Positions 50,940 through 61,308 of a stretch of 64,000 nt of DNA are shown here, piece by piece (position 1 is the first letter of the stretch; every line of letters begins with the position of its first letter). Under the pieces are notes generated by a model. That model searched no databases, had not been told where the DNA came from, and worked only from the letters and a program-made list of their open reading frames with translations. This DNA is from Vibrio panuliri. GTDB lineage: Bacteria; Pseudomonadota; Gammaproteobacteria; Enterobacterales; Vibrionaceae. The stretch is taken from contig NZ_AP019654.1 of assembly GCF_009938205.1 (NCBI RefSeq), positions 248,001 through 312,000 of the forward strand. Reading direction: 5' to 3'. A program made the translations under genes and the position numbers.

Positions 50940-51560
50940 ATGGCAAGATATTTGGGTCCTAAGCTGAAGCTTAGCCGTCGTGAAGGCACTGACTTATTCC
51001 TTAAGTCTGGTGTTCGCGCGATCGATACCAAGTGTAAAATTGATAACGCACCAGGTGTACACGGCGCTCGTCGCGGTCGTCTATCTGAGTATGGCGTTCA
51101 GCTTCGTGAGAAGCAAAAAGTTCGTCGTATGTACGGCGTTCTAGAAAAACAATTCCGTAACTACTACAAAGAAGCTGCGCGCCTTAAAGGCAACACAGGT
51201 GAAAACCTGCTTCAACTTCTTGAAGGTCGTCTTGATAACGTAGTTTACCGTATGGGCTTTGGTGCAACTCGCGCTGAATCTCGTCAGCTAGTAAGCCACA
51301 AAGCTATCCTAGTTAACGGTAAAGTTGTAAACGTTCCTTCTTTCAAAGTAGCGGCAAACGACGTTGTTTCTATCCGTGAGAAAGCTAAACAGCAATCTCG
51401 CATTAAAGCGGCTCTAGAAGTTGCTGAACAACGCGAAAAACCAACTTGGATTGAAGTAGATGGCGGTAAGATGGAAGGTACATTCAAGCGTATGCCTGAG
51501 CGTTCTGATCTATCAGCTGACATCAACGAACAATTGATCGTCGAGCTTTACTCTAAGTAA
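50940..51560 (+). CDS. rpsD: 30S ribosomal protein S4
   Basis: 206 residues. S4 starts 30S assembly and in enterobacteria represses its own operon through the leader. [20 protein letters not shown], and the S4 RNA-binding domain with [19 protein letters not shown] (about 115-133), are intact. No zinc cysteine cluster at the N-terminus. Confidence 0.99.
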   Translation: MARYLGPKLKLSRREGTDLFLKSGVRAIDTKCKIDNAPGVHGARRGRLSEYGVQLREKQKVRRMYGVLEKQFRNYYKEAARLKGNTGENLLQLLEGRLDNVVYRMGFGATRAESRQLVSHKAILVNGKVVNVPSFKVAANDVVSIREKAKQQSRIKAALEVAEQREKPTWIEVDGGKMEGTFKRMPERSDLSADINEQLIVELYSK

Positions 51561-51584
51561 GGTTTAAATTAAAGAGAGGACACA

Positions 51585-52577
51585 ATGCAGGGTTCTGTAA
51601 CAGAATTTCTTAAGCCACGTCTTGTTGACATCGAACAAATCAGCACGACACACGCAAAAGTAACTCTTGAGCCGTTAGAGCGTGGTTTTGGCCATACTCT
51701 GGGTAATGCACTTCGCCGTATTCTACTATCTTCTATGCCAGGTTGTGCTGTAACAGAAGTAGAGATTGAAGGCGTTCTACACGAATACAGCACGAAAGAA
51801 GGCGTTCAAGAAGATATTCTTGAAATCCTGCTTAACCTTAAGGGTCTTGCTGTACGCGTTGCCGAAGGCAAAGATGAAGTGTTTATTACGCTTAACAAAT
51901 CAGGCTCGGGCCCTGTGGTTGCAGGTGACATCACCCATGATGGTGATGTAGAGATCGTTAACCCAGAACACGTTATTTGTCACCTAACGGATGACAACGC
52001 TGAAATCGCTATGCGTATTAAAGTTGAACGTGGTCGCGGTTATGTTCCTGCTTCTGCTCGTATCCATACTGAAGAAGATGAGCGCCCAATTGGTCGCCTA
52101 CTGGTTGATGCAACATACAGTCCAGTAGACAAGATTGCTTACTCTGTTGACGCGGCTCGTGTAGAGCAACGTACTGACCTAGACAAGCTTGTAATCGATA
52201 TGGAAACGAACGGTACTCTTGATCCTGAGGAAGCAATCCGTCGCGCAGCTACTATCCTAGCTGAGCAACTAGATGCGTTCGTAGATCTACGTGATGTACG
52301 TGTACCTGAGGAGAAGGAAGAGAAGCCTGAATTCGATCCGATCCTACTGCGTCCTGTAGACGATCTTGAACTAACAGTTCGCTCTGCTAACTGTCTGAAA
52401 GCAGAAGCGATTCACTACATCGGTGATCTTGTACAGCGCACTGAGGTTGAGCTACTTAAAACGCCTAACCTTGGTAAAAAATCTCTTACTGAGATTAAAG
52501 ACGTACTTGCATCACGTGGTCTGTCTCTGGGCATGCGCCTAGAAAACTGGCCACCAGCGTCTATCGCTGAAGATTAA
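51585..52577 (+). CDS. rpoA: RNA polymerase alpha subunit
   Basis: 330 residues. The N-terminal domain (1-~235) dimerises to start polymerase assembly; the C-terminal domain (~250-325) binds UP elements and activators such as [26 protein letters not shown] and the CTD helix [20 protein letters not shown] are conserved. Follows rpsD by 24 bases. Confidence 0.99.
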   Translation: MQGSVTEFLKPRLVDIEQISTTHAKVTLEPLERGFGHTLGNALRRILLSSMPGCAVTEVEIEGVLHEYSTKEGVQEDILEILLNLKGLAVRVAEGKDEVFITLNKSGSGPVVAGDITHDGDVEIVNPEHVICHLTDDNAEIAMRIKVERGRGYVPASARIHTEEDERPIGRLLVDATYSPVDKIAYSVDAARVEQRTDLDKLVIDMETNGTLDPEEAIRRAATILAEQLDAFVDLRDVRVPEEKEEKPEFDPILLRPVDDLELTVRSANCLKAEAIHYIGDLVQRTEVELLKTPNLGKKSLTEIKDVLASRGLSLGMRLENWPPASIAED

Positions 52578-52603
52578 TCGATACTAGTTAGAAGGATTAG
52601 GTC

Positions 52604-52987
52604 ATGCGCCATCGTAAGAGTGGTCGTCAACTCAACCGCAACAGCTCACATCGTAAAGCGATGTTTAGCAACATGGCTAGCTCTCTAGTACGTCATGAAG
52701 TTATCAAGACTACATTGCCAAAAGCAAAAGAGCTACGTCGCGTAGTTGAGCCTTTGATTACACTAGCTAAGACTGACAGCGTTGCTAACCGTCGTCTTGC
52801 ATTTGCACGTACTCGTGATAACGAAGTAGTTGCAAAACTATTCAACGAACTAGGTCCACGTTTTGCTGCTCGTCAGGGCGGTTACACTCGTATCCTAAAA
52901 GCTGGCTTCCGTGCTGGTGATAAAGCTCCAATGGCTTACATTGAGCTTGTAGATCGCCCAGCTGCTGAAGAAACTGCTGCTGAGTAA
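52604..52987 (+). CDS. rplQ: 50S ribosomal protein L17
   Basis: 127 residues. [20 protein letters not shown] is the typical start. L17 sits near the tunnel exit. Last gene of the alpha operon, followed by a terminator. Confidence 0.99.
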   Translation: MRHRKSGRQLNRNSSHRKAMFSNMASSLVRHEVIKTTLPKAKELRRVVEPLITLAKTDSVANRRLAFARTRDNEVVAKLFNELGPRFAARQGGYTRILKAGFRAGDKAPMAYIELVDRPAAEETAAE

Positions 52988-53005
52988 TCAGGTTCGAAAG
53001 AACGG

Positions 53006-53033
53006 AAAAGCCGAGCATTAGCTCGGCTTTTTT
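53006..53033 (+). terminator. Terminator of the alpha operon
   Basis: AAAGCCGAGC and GCTCGGCTTT pair over ten positions around ATTA and are followed by TTT beyond the stem. Confidence 0.93.
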
Positions 53034-53066
53034 GCGTCTGGAGTATATCGATTTGACTGTTAGTTG

Positions 53067-53549
53067 CTAACTATTTGGCAGCCAAATATTACTCAACGAA
53101 CTCAGCAATCCCTCACTCGCTCCTCCGTCCCCTAAATATTGCAATATTAGCGGTGCAAACTGGCTGATCATCGATGGGTCAAGACCCACTTGGTTAAAGG
53201 CACTTTTCACAGCATCGAGGTTTTCAATGCCACCCAACAAATCTTGTGCGCCACTAAGTTGAGACATGCCTGGAATCATCGAGGTTAATTCATTGCTGTA
53301 CTCGGTCGGTAGTTGATTTCCAGCGAGGGAAAGCAGTGCGCCCGCACCTGCTGTCGCTTGCTCCCCTGATATCGGTAGTTGATCACTGAGTAAGGCGGTT
53401 AGTGGTGAACTGCTTGCCGTAGAGCTCATGCTGTCACTGACCATATCGGTTAAGCCTTTAGTGAGTTGGCTATCTTTGCCTAGATCACCAAATGCTAAGG
53501 CAGAACTACTAGTGAGCATAATGAGTGAGCAAATAAGTGTTTTTTTCAA
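53067..53549 (-). CDS. DUF2780 family exported protein
   Basis: 160 residues. A signal peptide (MKKTLICSLIMLTSSSALA) is clear, so the protein is exported. The rest is helical and rich in Leu, Ser and Gly (QVGLDPSMISQFAPLILQYLG) and resembles the DUF2780 (VcgC/VcgE-type) family; no function is established. It lacks a lipobox cysteine. It is followed downstream by convergent rplQ and preceded by fklB on the same strand, with a terminator between. Confidence 0.75.
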   Translation of the reverse strand: MKKTLICSLIMLTSSSALAFGDLGKDSQLTKGLTDMVSDSMSSTASSSPLTALLSDQLPISGEQATAGAGALLSLAGNQLPTEYSNELTSMIPGMSQLSGAQDLLGGIENLDAVKSAFNQVGLDPSMISQFAPLILQYLGDGGASEGLLSSLSNIWLPNS

Positions 53550-53594
53550 GACACGTTTCCTTCTGTATTTTTGTTGTTCTTATAGAATAGCGAA

Positions 53595-53622
53595 AAAAAA
53601 GCGGCGCATCTGCGCCGCTTTG
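53595..53622 (-). terminator. Terminator of fklB
   Basis: GCGGCGCA and TGCGCCGC form an eight-pair stem with a two-base loop (extended by AAA/TTT); on the minus strand it ends in eight T residues. It separates fklB from the DUF2780 gene. Confidence 0.9.
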
Positions 53623-53644
53623 TAATAATTCACTAGAGAATCAA

Positions 53645-54265
53645 TTATAGGATGTCTAGTAGCTCAACTTCGAATACAAGAGCCGCGAATGGAGGGATCG
53701 CTGCGCCTGCGCCGCGCTCACCGTATGCTAGGTCTTGTGGGATGTATAGTTTCCACTTAGAACCAACAGGCATTAGTTGAAGAGCTTCAACCCAACCTTT
53801 AATTACGCCAGTTACTGGGAACTCAGCTGGTTGACCGCGAGATACAGAGCTGTCGAAAACAGTACCGTCAGTGAGTTCACCGTGGTAGTGAACACGTACT
53901 TGCTTGTCTGAAGTTGGGATTTCACCGTTACCTTCAGTGATGATTTCATATTGAAGACCAGACTCAAGAACAGTCACTTCTGGGCGAAGTGCATTGTCTT
54001 TTAGGAATGCTTCACCGTCAGCTGCCGCTGCTTTTGCAGCTTCTTGACGTGCTTCTTCAGCGCGACGTTGCATTTCTTGCAGCGCGTTGTTGATTTCATC
54101 GATTTCGATTGCTGGCATGTCACCAGTTAGTGCTGTTGCGATACCCGCAGCGATTGCGTCAACATTTAGACCTTCAAGACCAGCACCAGCAAGTTGCTGA
54201 CCCATCTGTAGACCAATACCGTAGCTTGCTTTTTGCTCTACAGTTTCAAATTTAACTTCAGACAT
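53645..54265 (-). CDS. fklB: FKBP-type peptidyl-prolyl isomerase FklB (FKBP22)
   Basis: 206 residues. The N-terminal helical dimerisation domain ([20 protein letters not shown]) and the long central helix of Glu/Ala/Arg are followed by a canonical FKBP domain (about 95-206) with [18 protein letters not shown] and the EVELLDIL end. It speeds proline isomerisation, in the cytoplasm. Monocistronic with its own terminator. Confidence 0.96.
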   Translation of the reverse strand: MSEVKFETVEQKASYGIGLQMGQQLAGAGLEGLNVDAIAAGIATALTGDMPAIEIDEINNALQEMQRRAEEARQEAAKAAAADGEAFLKDNALRPEVTVLESGLQYEIITEGNGEIPTSDKQVRVHYHGELTDGTVFDSSVSRGQPAEFPVTGVIKGWVEALQLMPVGSKWKLYIPQDLAYGERGAGAAIPPFAALVFEVELLDIL

Positions 54266-54575
54266 GGTGTCTCTCTTTTATGGGTGTATAAAGGGTTAAA
54301 GGATACCAGCATTAGCTAGAGGATGAAACGCTCGCCCATAGGCGAAGTGGTGACAATATGCAGGAGTAAGAGTCTAATCACTTTTGTTAATGATTTGAGC
54401 AATAAATCTTGCTTAGAGTTCGAGCGGTTCTTTGATTGACCAGCATCGTTTAAACGATTTTTCTGTCTAAAGTGTGAGATTTGACAGGAGCATTACTTTC
54501 AGAGACGGAATTTCCTATACTCGGTGACGCTAGGTTTTTATACTTACTACCAGAGAATTTTGGAGACGGGTTGCA
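54266..54575. other. Intergenic region between fklB and oapA
   Basis: No gene is seen in this 310-base gap between divergent genes. It contains a perfect 14-base palindrome ATCGTTTAAACGAT at 54445-54458, a likely operator, and a -10-like TATACT at 54516-54521 with only a poor TTACTT -35 at 54493; a perfect TTGACA at 54481 is 29 bases away and cannot pair with it. Confidence 0.5.
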
Positions 54576-55136
54576 ATGAATCGCCGTAAGAAAAAAACAC
54601 AACAAGTCGATTACATTCAATTGGCCAAGGATAAGGTTTCTGCCATTGATTGGATGAAAGCAAAGCAAGGGTTACAAAGCCGATGGGCGCAACTCCCTAA
54701 ATTGCATCAACGTGCACTGATGGTTTTAGTGCCAGTTGTTTTGCTGTTGATGTTGATCCCGTTGCCGCAAAGCGAGCCAAACACTGAACAGGTTGAACCT
54801 CAGCGAGTGGCGATTTCTGTCAACACGCAGAGCTTAAGCGAACAAGGTGAGCCGAAGACACAGCCACTGCAATCAGACCAATGGCAAGAGTACACGGTCA
54901 AATCTGGCGATACACTTGCTCAAGTTTTCCGTGCTAATGATTTACCGATGGCGGATTTAAATGCGCTGGTTAAGGTAGAAGGGAGCGACAAGCCACTGAG
55001 CCATATTAAAGCGGGACAGTTAGTTAGGTTTAAAATTAAGACTGACGGGACTCTTGATATGCTGCAATTGGAGAAGTCATCGAAGTCGGTGATGTTCTTC
55101 CGTTTGTCTGATGGTGGGTTTGCTCAAAGTAAGTAG
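54576..55136 (+). CDS. OapA/LysM-like domain envelope protein
   Basis: 186 residues. A basic N-terminal part is followed by one membrane segment (ALMVLVPVVLLLMLIPLP, about 47-65) and a C-terminal opacity-associated (OapA) LysM-like domain beginning YTVKSGDTLAQVFRAN (about 108) that likely binds peptidoglycan. There is no M23 peptidase domain, so unlike MepM-type relatives it should be a binding and not a cutting protein. Linked to cell-envelope or opacity phenotypes in Haemophilus (family knowledge). Confidence 0.8.
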   Translation: MNRRKKKTQQVDYIQLAKDKVSAIDWMKAKQGLQSRWAQLPKLHQRALMVLVPVVLLLMLIPLPQSEPNTEQVEPQRVAISVNTQSLSEQGEPKTQPLQSDQWQEYTVKSGDTLAQVFRANDLPMADLNALVKVEGSDKPLSHIKAGQLVRFKIKTDGTLDMLQLEKSSKSVMFFRLSDGGFAQSK

Positions 55137-55140
55137 TCGC

Positions 55141-56010
55141 TTACGATGAGGTTGTTCGTCGCTGCTTGAGCTCTTTATAAGGAAGCAGCGGCAAGATAAT
55201 CAGTAAGATCCCTAGCGTCGTGAATCGGTCAGGTATTTCGTTAAATCCCCATACTCCTATCAACACCACAAACACCAGTCCAGAGTATTCCGCTAGAGCG
55301 ATTTGTCCTGCTGGTGCTTTTCTATAGGCGAGCACTGCTAAGCCGTTATAACTCAATATTAATGCCGCACTCACGGCAACTAATAATATTTGCGCGCTGT
55401 TAATCGGTTGCCAATATAGCGCTGCCAATAAGCCAGCTAAAGGTACTGTCATCACCGATGTCCAAAACAGTGTGGTGACAACAGTTTGCTCCGCGGGTAA
55501 TTTGCGCGCCAGAATATTAAAGGTAGCCAAGGTGGTTGCCGTACCAAGTGCAAACCAAGCTGCCCAATGGAACTGTGATGGGCGCAGAACCATTAAAACA
55601 CCAATAAATCCAATTGAAGTTGCCAGTACCTTGCTCATTGGCGGCGCTTCTCGCAATATCCATACCGAGAGTGGCAACATGATCAGCGGCGCGGCATAGA
55701 AAACCGCATTCGCAGTGGCTAAAGGTAAGTGAGTGATTGCTACCATCATGCAACCACTGCCTATCATGATCAGTAATGCGCGTATGCCAATCAATCCAGG
55801 AGCCGTAAGTGTCCGTTTATCGCTAGGCTGGCGCAGCCAAAAAGGCAGGATAATCAGAACCGAAAGTAGTTGGCGTAGAAATACGTATTGGAAAGAATGG
55901 ATCTCCCCATTGAGGAGCTTAACTGCCACATCTGACAATGAGGCGGCTAGATTACCAATAACAAGCAGCAGAACCGCTAAACTCGCCGCCGACCATCTCA
56001 CTGCTTGCAC
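55141..56010 (-). CDS. EamA-family DMT transporter
   Basis: 289 residues and about ten membrane segments in two EamA repeats (first around 5-135, second around 145-280), typical of drug/metabolite exporters. Motifs such as ASLSDVAVKLLNGEIHSFQ and IALAEYSGLVFVVLIGVWGF fit. The substrate is unknown. It overlaps the GNAT gene upstream by 13 bases and converges on oapA. Confidence 0.88.
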   Translation of the reverse strand: MQAVRWSAASLAVLLLVIGNLAASLSDVAVKLLNGEIHSFQYVFLRQLLSVLIILPFWLRQPSDKRTLTAPGLIGIRALLIMIGSGCMMVAITHLPLATANAVFYAAPLIMLPLSVWILREAPPMSKVLATSIGFIGVLMVLRPSQFHWAAWFALGTATTLATFNILARKLPAEQTVVTTLFWTSVMTVPLAGLLAALYWQPINSAQILLVAVSAALILSYNGLAVLAYRKAPAGQIALAEYSGLVFVVLIGVWGFNEIPDRFTTLGILLIILPLLPYKELKQRRTTSS

Positions 56011-56456
56011 TCACGTTGCATGTCTATATGAGGAATACCGTCTTCTAGGTACATGGTTGAAGTTTGTTTAAAGCCATGTTGTTGGTAAAAGGCGAGTAGG
56101 TGTTGTTGCGCGCCAATTTCAATTTTCTCATCTGGCCAAAGTCGTTCGCACTCCGTGATGGCTTGGTCGAGCAGTTGATGACCCAATCCGTTTCCCCGTG
56201 CCGTTGCTAATGTCGCAACTCGCCCAATACTGACCGAGGGATAGCTAACGCCCTTGGGGAGCAAACGCGAACAAGCAACCAGTTGGTCATTTTGATACCC
56301 AAGTAAGTGATATACGCCATCAAGCGTATCTTTGTCATCTAGCTCGGGATAAGGGCAAGTTTGCTCAACGACAAAAACGTCGACGCGCAGTTTCAATAGT
56401 TGGTATAGCTCGTGATTAGTCAACTGAGCAAAAGGGACTAACATCCAATTTATCAT
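55998..56456 (-). CDS. ElaA-like GNAT acetyltransferase
   Basis: 152 residues. GNAT fold, with the acetyl-CoA motif in RVATLATARGNGLGHQLLDQA (about 75-95). The sequence TNHELYQLLKLRVDVFVVEQTCPYPELDDKD near the start is characteristic of E. coli ElaA. The acceptor is unknown. It is the first gene of a two-gene operon with the EamA transporter, so it may modify the substrate of that exporter. Confidence 0.88.
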   Translation of the reverse strand: MINWMLVPFAQLTNHELYQLLKLRVDVFVVEQTCPYPELDDKDTLDGVYHLLGYQNDQLVACSRLLPKGVSYPSVSIGRVATLATARGNGLGHQLLDQAITECERLWPDEKIEIGAQQHLLAFYQQHGFKQTSTMYLEDGIPHIDMQRECKQ

Positions 56457-56534
56457 GGTGGAGTATCATTATTAGTAAATCAAACCGCTGACAATTAACT
56501 TAGCAATTTTCGTATAAGTCAGCATTAACATTTG

Positions 56535-57098
56535 TTATTCAGCTGCGCGATTTTTAATTCTGCTTAAGCTTACTGGAGTAATACCTAAGTAGGCGGCAAT
56601 TTGGTAGTCACTTAGCCTTTGTTCCAGATCGGCAAAGTTTTCACAGAACAGTTGGTAACGTTGCTCGGCACTGTAGAGCAGCATAAAGCGTTCCTTGTTT
56701 TCTTTATGCATGAGTTGGGTCTCAACCAGTTTTAGGTAGATAGGATGATTGTCACTTCGCCATTGCTTAAGCGTGTCAATTGGTAAACACATCAGCTCAC
56801 ATGGTGTTAAAGTTTCAAGTAGGAATGCAGAGGGTTGTTGCTTAATTAGGCTTTCAAAGCCAATGATCCAATCGAGCTCCCAGTAGAATTCTTTGCTGAA
56901 CTCTTTGCCTTGCGCAGTTAAGTAACTGGCGTGGCATAGCCCATTGAGAACAAAATAGAAACTCTCCGCTTGCACACCTTGTTGGATAAGAATGTGGCGA
57001 GTCGGCAGCTCTAGTGGCTTGGCAAGTGAAGTGAGTTGAGTTACTTCAACATCGGAAAAGCCCTGTTCGATAAGATGGTGACGAAACTTAGCCTGCAT
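56535..57098 (-). CDS. Crp/Fnr-family transcriptional regulator
   Basis: 187 residues. The N-terminal cyclic-nucleotide-binding-like domain (about 15-110) has no cysteine cluster of the Fnr type. The C-terminal winged helix-turn-helix is short (SDYQIAAYLGITPVSLSRIKN). The ATG at 57098 has GGAG five bases upstream; an in-frame ATG at 57131 lies in the cpdB terminator. Ligand and targets unknown. Stands alone downstream of cpdB. Confidence 0.85.
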   Translation of the reverse strand: MQAKFRHHLIEQGFSDVEVTQLTSLAKPLELPTRHILIQQGVQAESFYFVLNGLCHASYLTAQGKEFSKEFYWELDWIIGFESLIKQQPSAFLLETLTPCELMCLPIDTLKQWRSDNHPIYLKLVETQLMHKENKERFMLLYSAEQRYQLFCENFADLEQRLSDYQIAAYLGITPVSLSRIKNRAAE

Positions 57099-57111
57099 GT
57101 GTTCTCCAAAA

Positions 57112-57143
57112 ATAAAAAAGCCGCTATACATTGATAGCGGCTT
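57112..57143 (-). terminator. Terminator of cpdB
   Basis: AAGCCGCTAT and ATAGCGGCTT pair over ten positions; the minus-strand transcript ends in a T-rich run. It lies 83 bases beyond the cpdB stop and just before the Crp/Fnr gene start. Confidence 0.9.
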
Positions 57144-57225
57144 GATATTAACACCTATGTCCTCGCAACTTGAAATTTGCTCACTGAAACGTCACGTCAC
57201 TCAGGCATAGAATCAGGGCAAGATA

Positions 57226-59187
57226 TTATTTTTGCAGTTCGATTTGGTAAATCGCAAAGCCGATATCATCAGTCGCCACTTGTTTCATTGGGTACTGACC
57301 TTTCTCTTTAACGAACTTCGCTGCTTTGTCACTTGGTGACGTTTCAAAACGAACATCCAAAGCTTTGTCTGCTTTAATTGGAGCAAACGTCCAGTTGTTG
57401 TCTGCACTTGGTGTTACTTCACCTTTCTCTTTACTTACGCGAGAGATGTAAGAAGCCACGACCGAGCGGTTTTCATCTGGAGAATCGAATGCCACATGGT
57501 CGCTACCCGTACCAGGGAACTTGTTGCTGTATGCACGGTAGTTATTGGTTGCCACGATAAACTCTTGTTTCATATCGATAGGCTTACCTTGGTAAGTCAG
57601 ATTTTGAATACGAGTAGAGTCAGGGTTAACCAGCTTACAGTCACCGTCATACTTCGCTGGTTGAGTAATATCAACTTGGTAGTTTACGCCATCGATAACG
57701 TCAAAGTTGTAAGTACGGAAACCATCCCAGTTAATCAGTGATTGTGGTGCAGTGCTAGTCACGTCGATTTGGTTAAATTGACCAGCGGCACATTCAAGCC
57801 ACTCTTTCACTTCGTTACCTGTCATTTTCAGTGCAACAAGTGTGTTCGGGTACAAGTAAAGGTCCGCTGCGTTACGGAAAGTTAGCTGACCAGATTCCAC
57901 TTCAGTAAAGCCAGAAGGGTCATCTTTACGACCACCCGCTTTAAACGGCGCTGCTGCAGATAGCACAGGGATATCTGCTAGGTCTGGGTCACCTTGAATA
58001 AAGCGCTCAACGTAATCTTTTTGCGCAAGGTTAACGATCTGTACCGTTGGGTCATCTTGCACTAGAGCGAGGAAGCTGTACATCACATCGTTTGATTGAC
58101 CGATAGGTTGGTTTACAAACTCGCGAGTACCTTTGTGATCGGCTTCTAGCGCTTTGACAATCCCTTTATCTGCTTCAACCAACGCTTTTTTGTTTACTTT
58201 GTCGTAAATTGGGCGTGCTTCAGTCTTACCTGATGTCACTTCCCACTTACCATCGTTTTGCTCAAGGACAAGGTCGATAACCCCAACGTGATCGCCCCAG
58301 CGACCAGGCATCACAGCAGCAACACCATTGATAGTGCCGTTTTGGTTGTCTACACCAGGTAGGTTATCAAACCCTTTTCCTGGGAATACTGCGTGTGAGT
58401 GACCAAATGCAATTGCATCGATTCCTTCAACTTCTGATAGGTAGTAAGTTGAGTTTTCTGCGCCAACTTTGTGTGGATCCATTGATACACCAGAGTGTGG
58501 GATCGCCACAATCACGTCAGCACCTTCCGCTTTCATTTGCGGAACAAGTTTTTCTGCCGTCTCTTTGATGTCTTTTGCGAACACTTTACCTTCTAGGTTT
58601 TTCTTATCCCAAACCATGATTTGTGGTGGTACAAAACCGATGTAACCCACTTTGATCTGGTGTTCTGCGCCATCAGCGTCAGTAAAGGTATGTGTTTTGA
58701 TAATGTATGGTTTGAAGTAATGTTCGCCAGTTTTTTGATCGAACACGTTCGCACTGATGTATGGGAAATCAGCGTCGTTCAACGTTTCGGCGAGAAACTC
58801 TAAACCGTAGTTGAATTCGTGGTTACCAATGTTACCCACATCATAGTTCAGTTGGTTCATTGCTTTGTAAACCGGGTGAACTTCGCCCACTTCAATGCCT
58901 TTATCCGCCATGTAGTCACCCATTGGGCTACCTTGGATTAAGTCACCGTTATCAACTAATACGCTGTTCTCGACTTCAGCACGAGCTTGTTTCACGAGAG
59001 TAGCGGTGCGAGTTAAACCAATCTTTTGCGACGGACTGTCTTTGTAGTAGTCGTAATCCATCACGTTAGTGTGGATATCGGTGGTTTCGATGATACGTAG
59101 TTTAATCGTATCAGCCATTGCAGGGCCTGCCATGGTAAGCATGCCGCCTAGTACAGCGAGGGTTAAGGGTTTCACTGCCACTTTCAT
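57226..59187 (-). CDS. cpdB: 2',3'-cyclic-nucleotide 2'-phosphodiesterase/3'-nucleotidase
   Basis: 653 residues, the usual CpdB size. A signal peptide (about 1-25, ending AMA) exports it to the periplasm. The metallophosphatase motifs are [20 protein letters not shown] and the metal-site GHSH; the C-terminal 5'-nucleotidase domain follows. It opens 2',3'-cyclic nucleotides and removes 3'-phosphate, letting the cell use external nucleotides. Monocistronic with a terminator; divergent from cobA. Confidence 0.96.
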   Translation of the reverse strand: MKVAVKPLTLAVLGGMLTMAGPAMADTIKLRIIETTDIHTNVMDYDYYKDSPSQKIGLTRTATLVKQARAEVENSVLVDNGDLIQGSPMGDYMADKGIEVGEVHPVYKAMNQLNYDVGNIGNHEFNYGLEFLAETLNDADFPYISANVFDQKTGEHYFKPYIIKTHTFTDADGAEHQIKVGYIGFVPPQIMVWDKKNLEGKVFAKDIKETAEKLVPQMKAEGADVIVAIPHSGVSMDPHKVGAENSTYYLSEVEGIDAIAFGHSHAVFPGKGFDNLPGVDNQNGTINGVAAVMPGRWGDHVGVIDLVLEQNDGKWEVTSGKTEARPIYDKVNKKALVEADKGIVKALEADHKGTREFVNQPIGQSNDVMYSFLALVQDDPTVQIVNLAQKDYVERFIQGDPDLADIPVLSAAAPFKAGGRKDDPSGFTEVESGQLTFRNAADLYLYPNTLVALKMTGNEVKEWLECAAGQFNQIDVTSTAPQSLINWDGFRTYNFDVIDGVNYQVDITQPAKYDGDCKLVNPDSTRIQNLTYQGKPIDMKQEFIVATNNYRAYSNKFPGTGSDHVAFDSPDENRSVVASYISRVSKEKGEVTPSADNNWTFAPIKADKALDVRFETSPSDKAAKFVKEKGQYPMKQVATDDIGFAIYQIELQK

Positions 59188-59448
59188 GTTATTTAGCTCC
59201 GATAGCGTTAATTTTAACGAGCGTAATGTAGCAAAATGCTATGCAACAATAATTTGGACGCATGTCAAATTGTGATATTGCTCTGTTACTAATTACTGTA
59301 TTGCTTATGTATTCGCATATTTGCTGAATCTTTGTGCAACATTTGCTAGTGCCCTTAGCAGTTATTGGTATAAAAAATGAAATTTTAGAATTTCAGGTAA
59401 TATGCCTAGAAGGCCATAATGGATTCATTCACATGGAAGGAATCCCAA

Positions 59449-60330
59449 ATGGCGAGCAAGGACACGGTTTCTCAGTTTCCACTGAAACACCTACACAACA
59501 AACATCATGATACACATCGCCCTAGTTTAATGACCAAAAGTCAACTGCACGCAGGTGAGGTTGCTTTAGTTGGTGCAGGACCAGGAGACGCAGAGCTGCT
59601 CACGGTTAAAGCGTTAAGTTTTATCCAGCAAGCGGATGTCGTGCTCTATGACTATCTTGTCTCTGATGACATTTTAGCTCTTATTCCTAATCACACCATT
59701 CTGGTTTGTGTTGGCAAGCGCGCCGGACATCACAGTGTGCCGCAAGAAAAAACCAATCAATTGCTGGTCGATTTTGCCAAGCAAGGTCACAAAGTCGTGC
59801 GGATTAAGGGCGGCGATCCGTTTGTCTTTGGTCGCGGAGGTGAGGAGTTAGAAGTGTTGGCAGAGGCAGGTGTGCGCTTTCAAGTGATTCCTGGCATTAC
59901 TGCTGCTGCAGGCGCGACAGCTTATGCGGGGATTCCATTGACTCACCGAGATTACGCCCAAACGGCGATGTTTATTACCGGCCATTTAAAAGCGGAAAGC
60001 GACGATATGGACTGGTCTACGCTGGCGCGTGGTAATCAAACCCTAGTTATCTATATGGGGTTGATGAAGTCAGATTATATCCAGCAGCAATTGGTTAGCC
60101 ATGGGCGTAATGCCTCAACACCGATCGCGATTATTGAACGCGGTACTCAAAGTTGTCAGAAAGTATTTAAAGGCCAGCTCTCGGAGCTGGCGACGTTAGC
60201 GCAAGATGCCCAATCACCATCACTTATTGTGATCGGTGAAGTGGTGGCGCTGGCGGAGAAATTACAGTGGTTTAATCAAGATGATGTCACCACGTTAGAG
60301 AAAAAAGTCACGCAACGTCACTACGCATAA
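59449..60330 (+). CDS. cobA: Uroporphyrinogen-III C-methyltransferase
   Basis: 293 residues. Methylates uroporphyrinogen III to precorrin-2 for siroheme, the cofactor of sulfite reductase. [19 protein letters not shown] (SAM site) and [18 protein letters not shown] are intact. It lacks the N-terminal CysG dehydrogenase/ferrochelatase part, so a separate enzyme must finish siroheme. The ATG at 59449 has AAGGA upstream; an in-frame ATG at 59419 is a less likely start. Leads the cys operon. Confidence 0.94.
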   Translation: MASKDTVSQFPLKHLHNKHHDTHRPSLMTKSQLHAGEVALVGAGPGDAELLTVKALSFIQQADVVLYDYLVSDDILALIPNHTILVCVGKRAGHHSVPQEKTNQLLVDFAKQGHKVVRIKGGDPFVFGRGGEELEVLAEAGVRFQVIPGITAAAGATAYAGIPLTHRDYAQTAMFITGHLKAESDDMDWSTLARGNQTLVIYMGLMKSDYIQQQLVSHGRNASTPIAIIERGTQSCQKVFKGQLSELATLAQDAQSPSLIVIGEVVALAEKLQWFNQDDVTTLEKKVTQRHYA

Positions 60331-60381
60331 AGATTAAAGACTAGCTGAAATGCTCGTTAGAGCCGCAAAGGAAGCACCAAC

Positions 60382-61290
60382 ATGGACCAAGAACGTTTAA
60401 CTCACCTTAAACAGTTAGAAGCCGAGAGCATTCACATTATTCGTGAAGTCGCGGCAGAGTTTGATAACCCGGTGATGATGTACTCAATCGGGAAAGACTC
60501 GTCGGTAATGTTGCATTTAGCAAGGAAAGCATTTTACCCAGGCAAAATCCCTTTCCCACTGTTACATGTTGATACCGACTGGAAATTTAAACAGATGATC
60601 GAGTTCCGCGATAAGACTGCGGAAAAATACGGATTTGAGCTTTTGGTTCATAAGAACCCAGAAGGTCTCGCAATGGGATGTAGTCCATTTGTCCATGGTT
60701 CGTCTAAGCACACCGATATCATGAAGACTCAGGGGCTAAAACAGGCGCTGGATAAATACGGTTTTGATGCTGCATTTGGTGGTGCGCGTCGAGATGAAGA
60801 AAAATCGAGAGCCAAAGAGCGCGTTTACTCATTCCGTGACAAAAACCATACGTGGGATCCGAAAAACCAGCGTCCTGAGTTATGGAAAACCTATAACGGT
60901 CAGATCAACAAAGGGGAAAGTATTCGTGTCTTCCCGCTATCAAACTGGACTGAGCTCGATATCTGGCAATACATCTACCTAGAAAACATCGAAATTGTAC
61001 CGCTTTACCTTGCTGCTAAGCGTCCGGTGGTTGAGCGTGATGGCATGCTGATCATGGTCGATGATGATCGAATGGAGCTTCAGGCAGGTGAAGTGATTGA
61101 AGAGAAAAGCGTTCGGTTTAGAACCTTGGGTTGTTATCCATTGACTGGAGCAATTGAGTCAGAGGCGAATACGCTCACAGGGATTATCGAAGAGATGTTG
61201 GTGGCGACCTCAAGTGAGCGTCAAGGTAGAGCGATCGATCACGATCAGTCTGGATCGATGGAGCTGAAAAAGCGCCAAGGCTACTTCTAA
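60382..61290 (+). CDS. cysD: Sulfate adenylyltransferase subunit 2
   Basis: 302 residues. The catalytic PP-loop subunit of ATP sulfurylase; YSIGKDSSV at 34-42 is the PP-motif. It makes adenosine 5'-phosphosulfate from sulfate and ATP with CysN. The region [20 protein letters not shown] is typical. Starts 51 bases after cobA. Confidence 0.98.
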   Translation: MDQERLTHLKQLEAESIHIIREVAAEFDNPVMMYSIGKDSSVMLHLARKAFYPGKIPFPLLHVDTDWKFKQMIEFRDKTAEKYGFELLVHKNPEGLAMGCSPFVHGSSKHTDIMKTQGLKQALDKYGFDAAFGGARRDEEKSRAKERVYSFRDKNHTWDPKNQRPELWKTYNGQINKGESIRVFPLSNWTELDIWQYIYLENIEIVPLYLAAKRPVVERDGMLIMVDDDRMELQAGEVIEEKSVRFRTLGCYPLTGAIESEANTLTGIIEEMLVATSSERQGRAIDHDQSGSMELKKRQGYF

Positions 61291-61308
61291 GGATTGAGGA
61301 CAAACAAG

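Noticed and set aside
54481..54521. TTGACA/TATACT as an oapA promoter
   Set aside because: Spacing is 29 bases, too long for a sigma-70 promoter; the TTGACA is probably chance.
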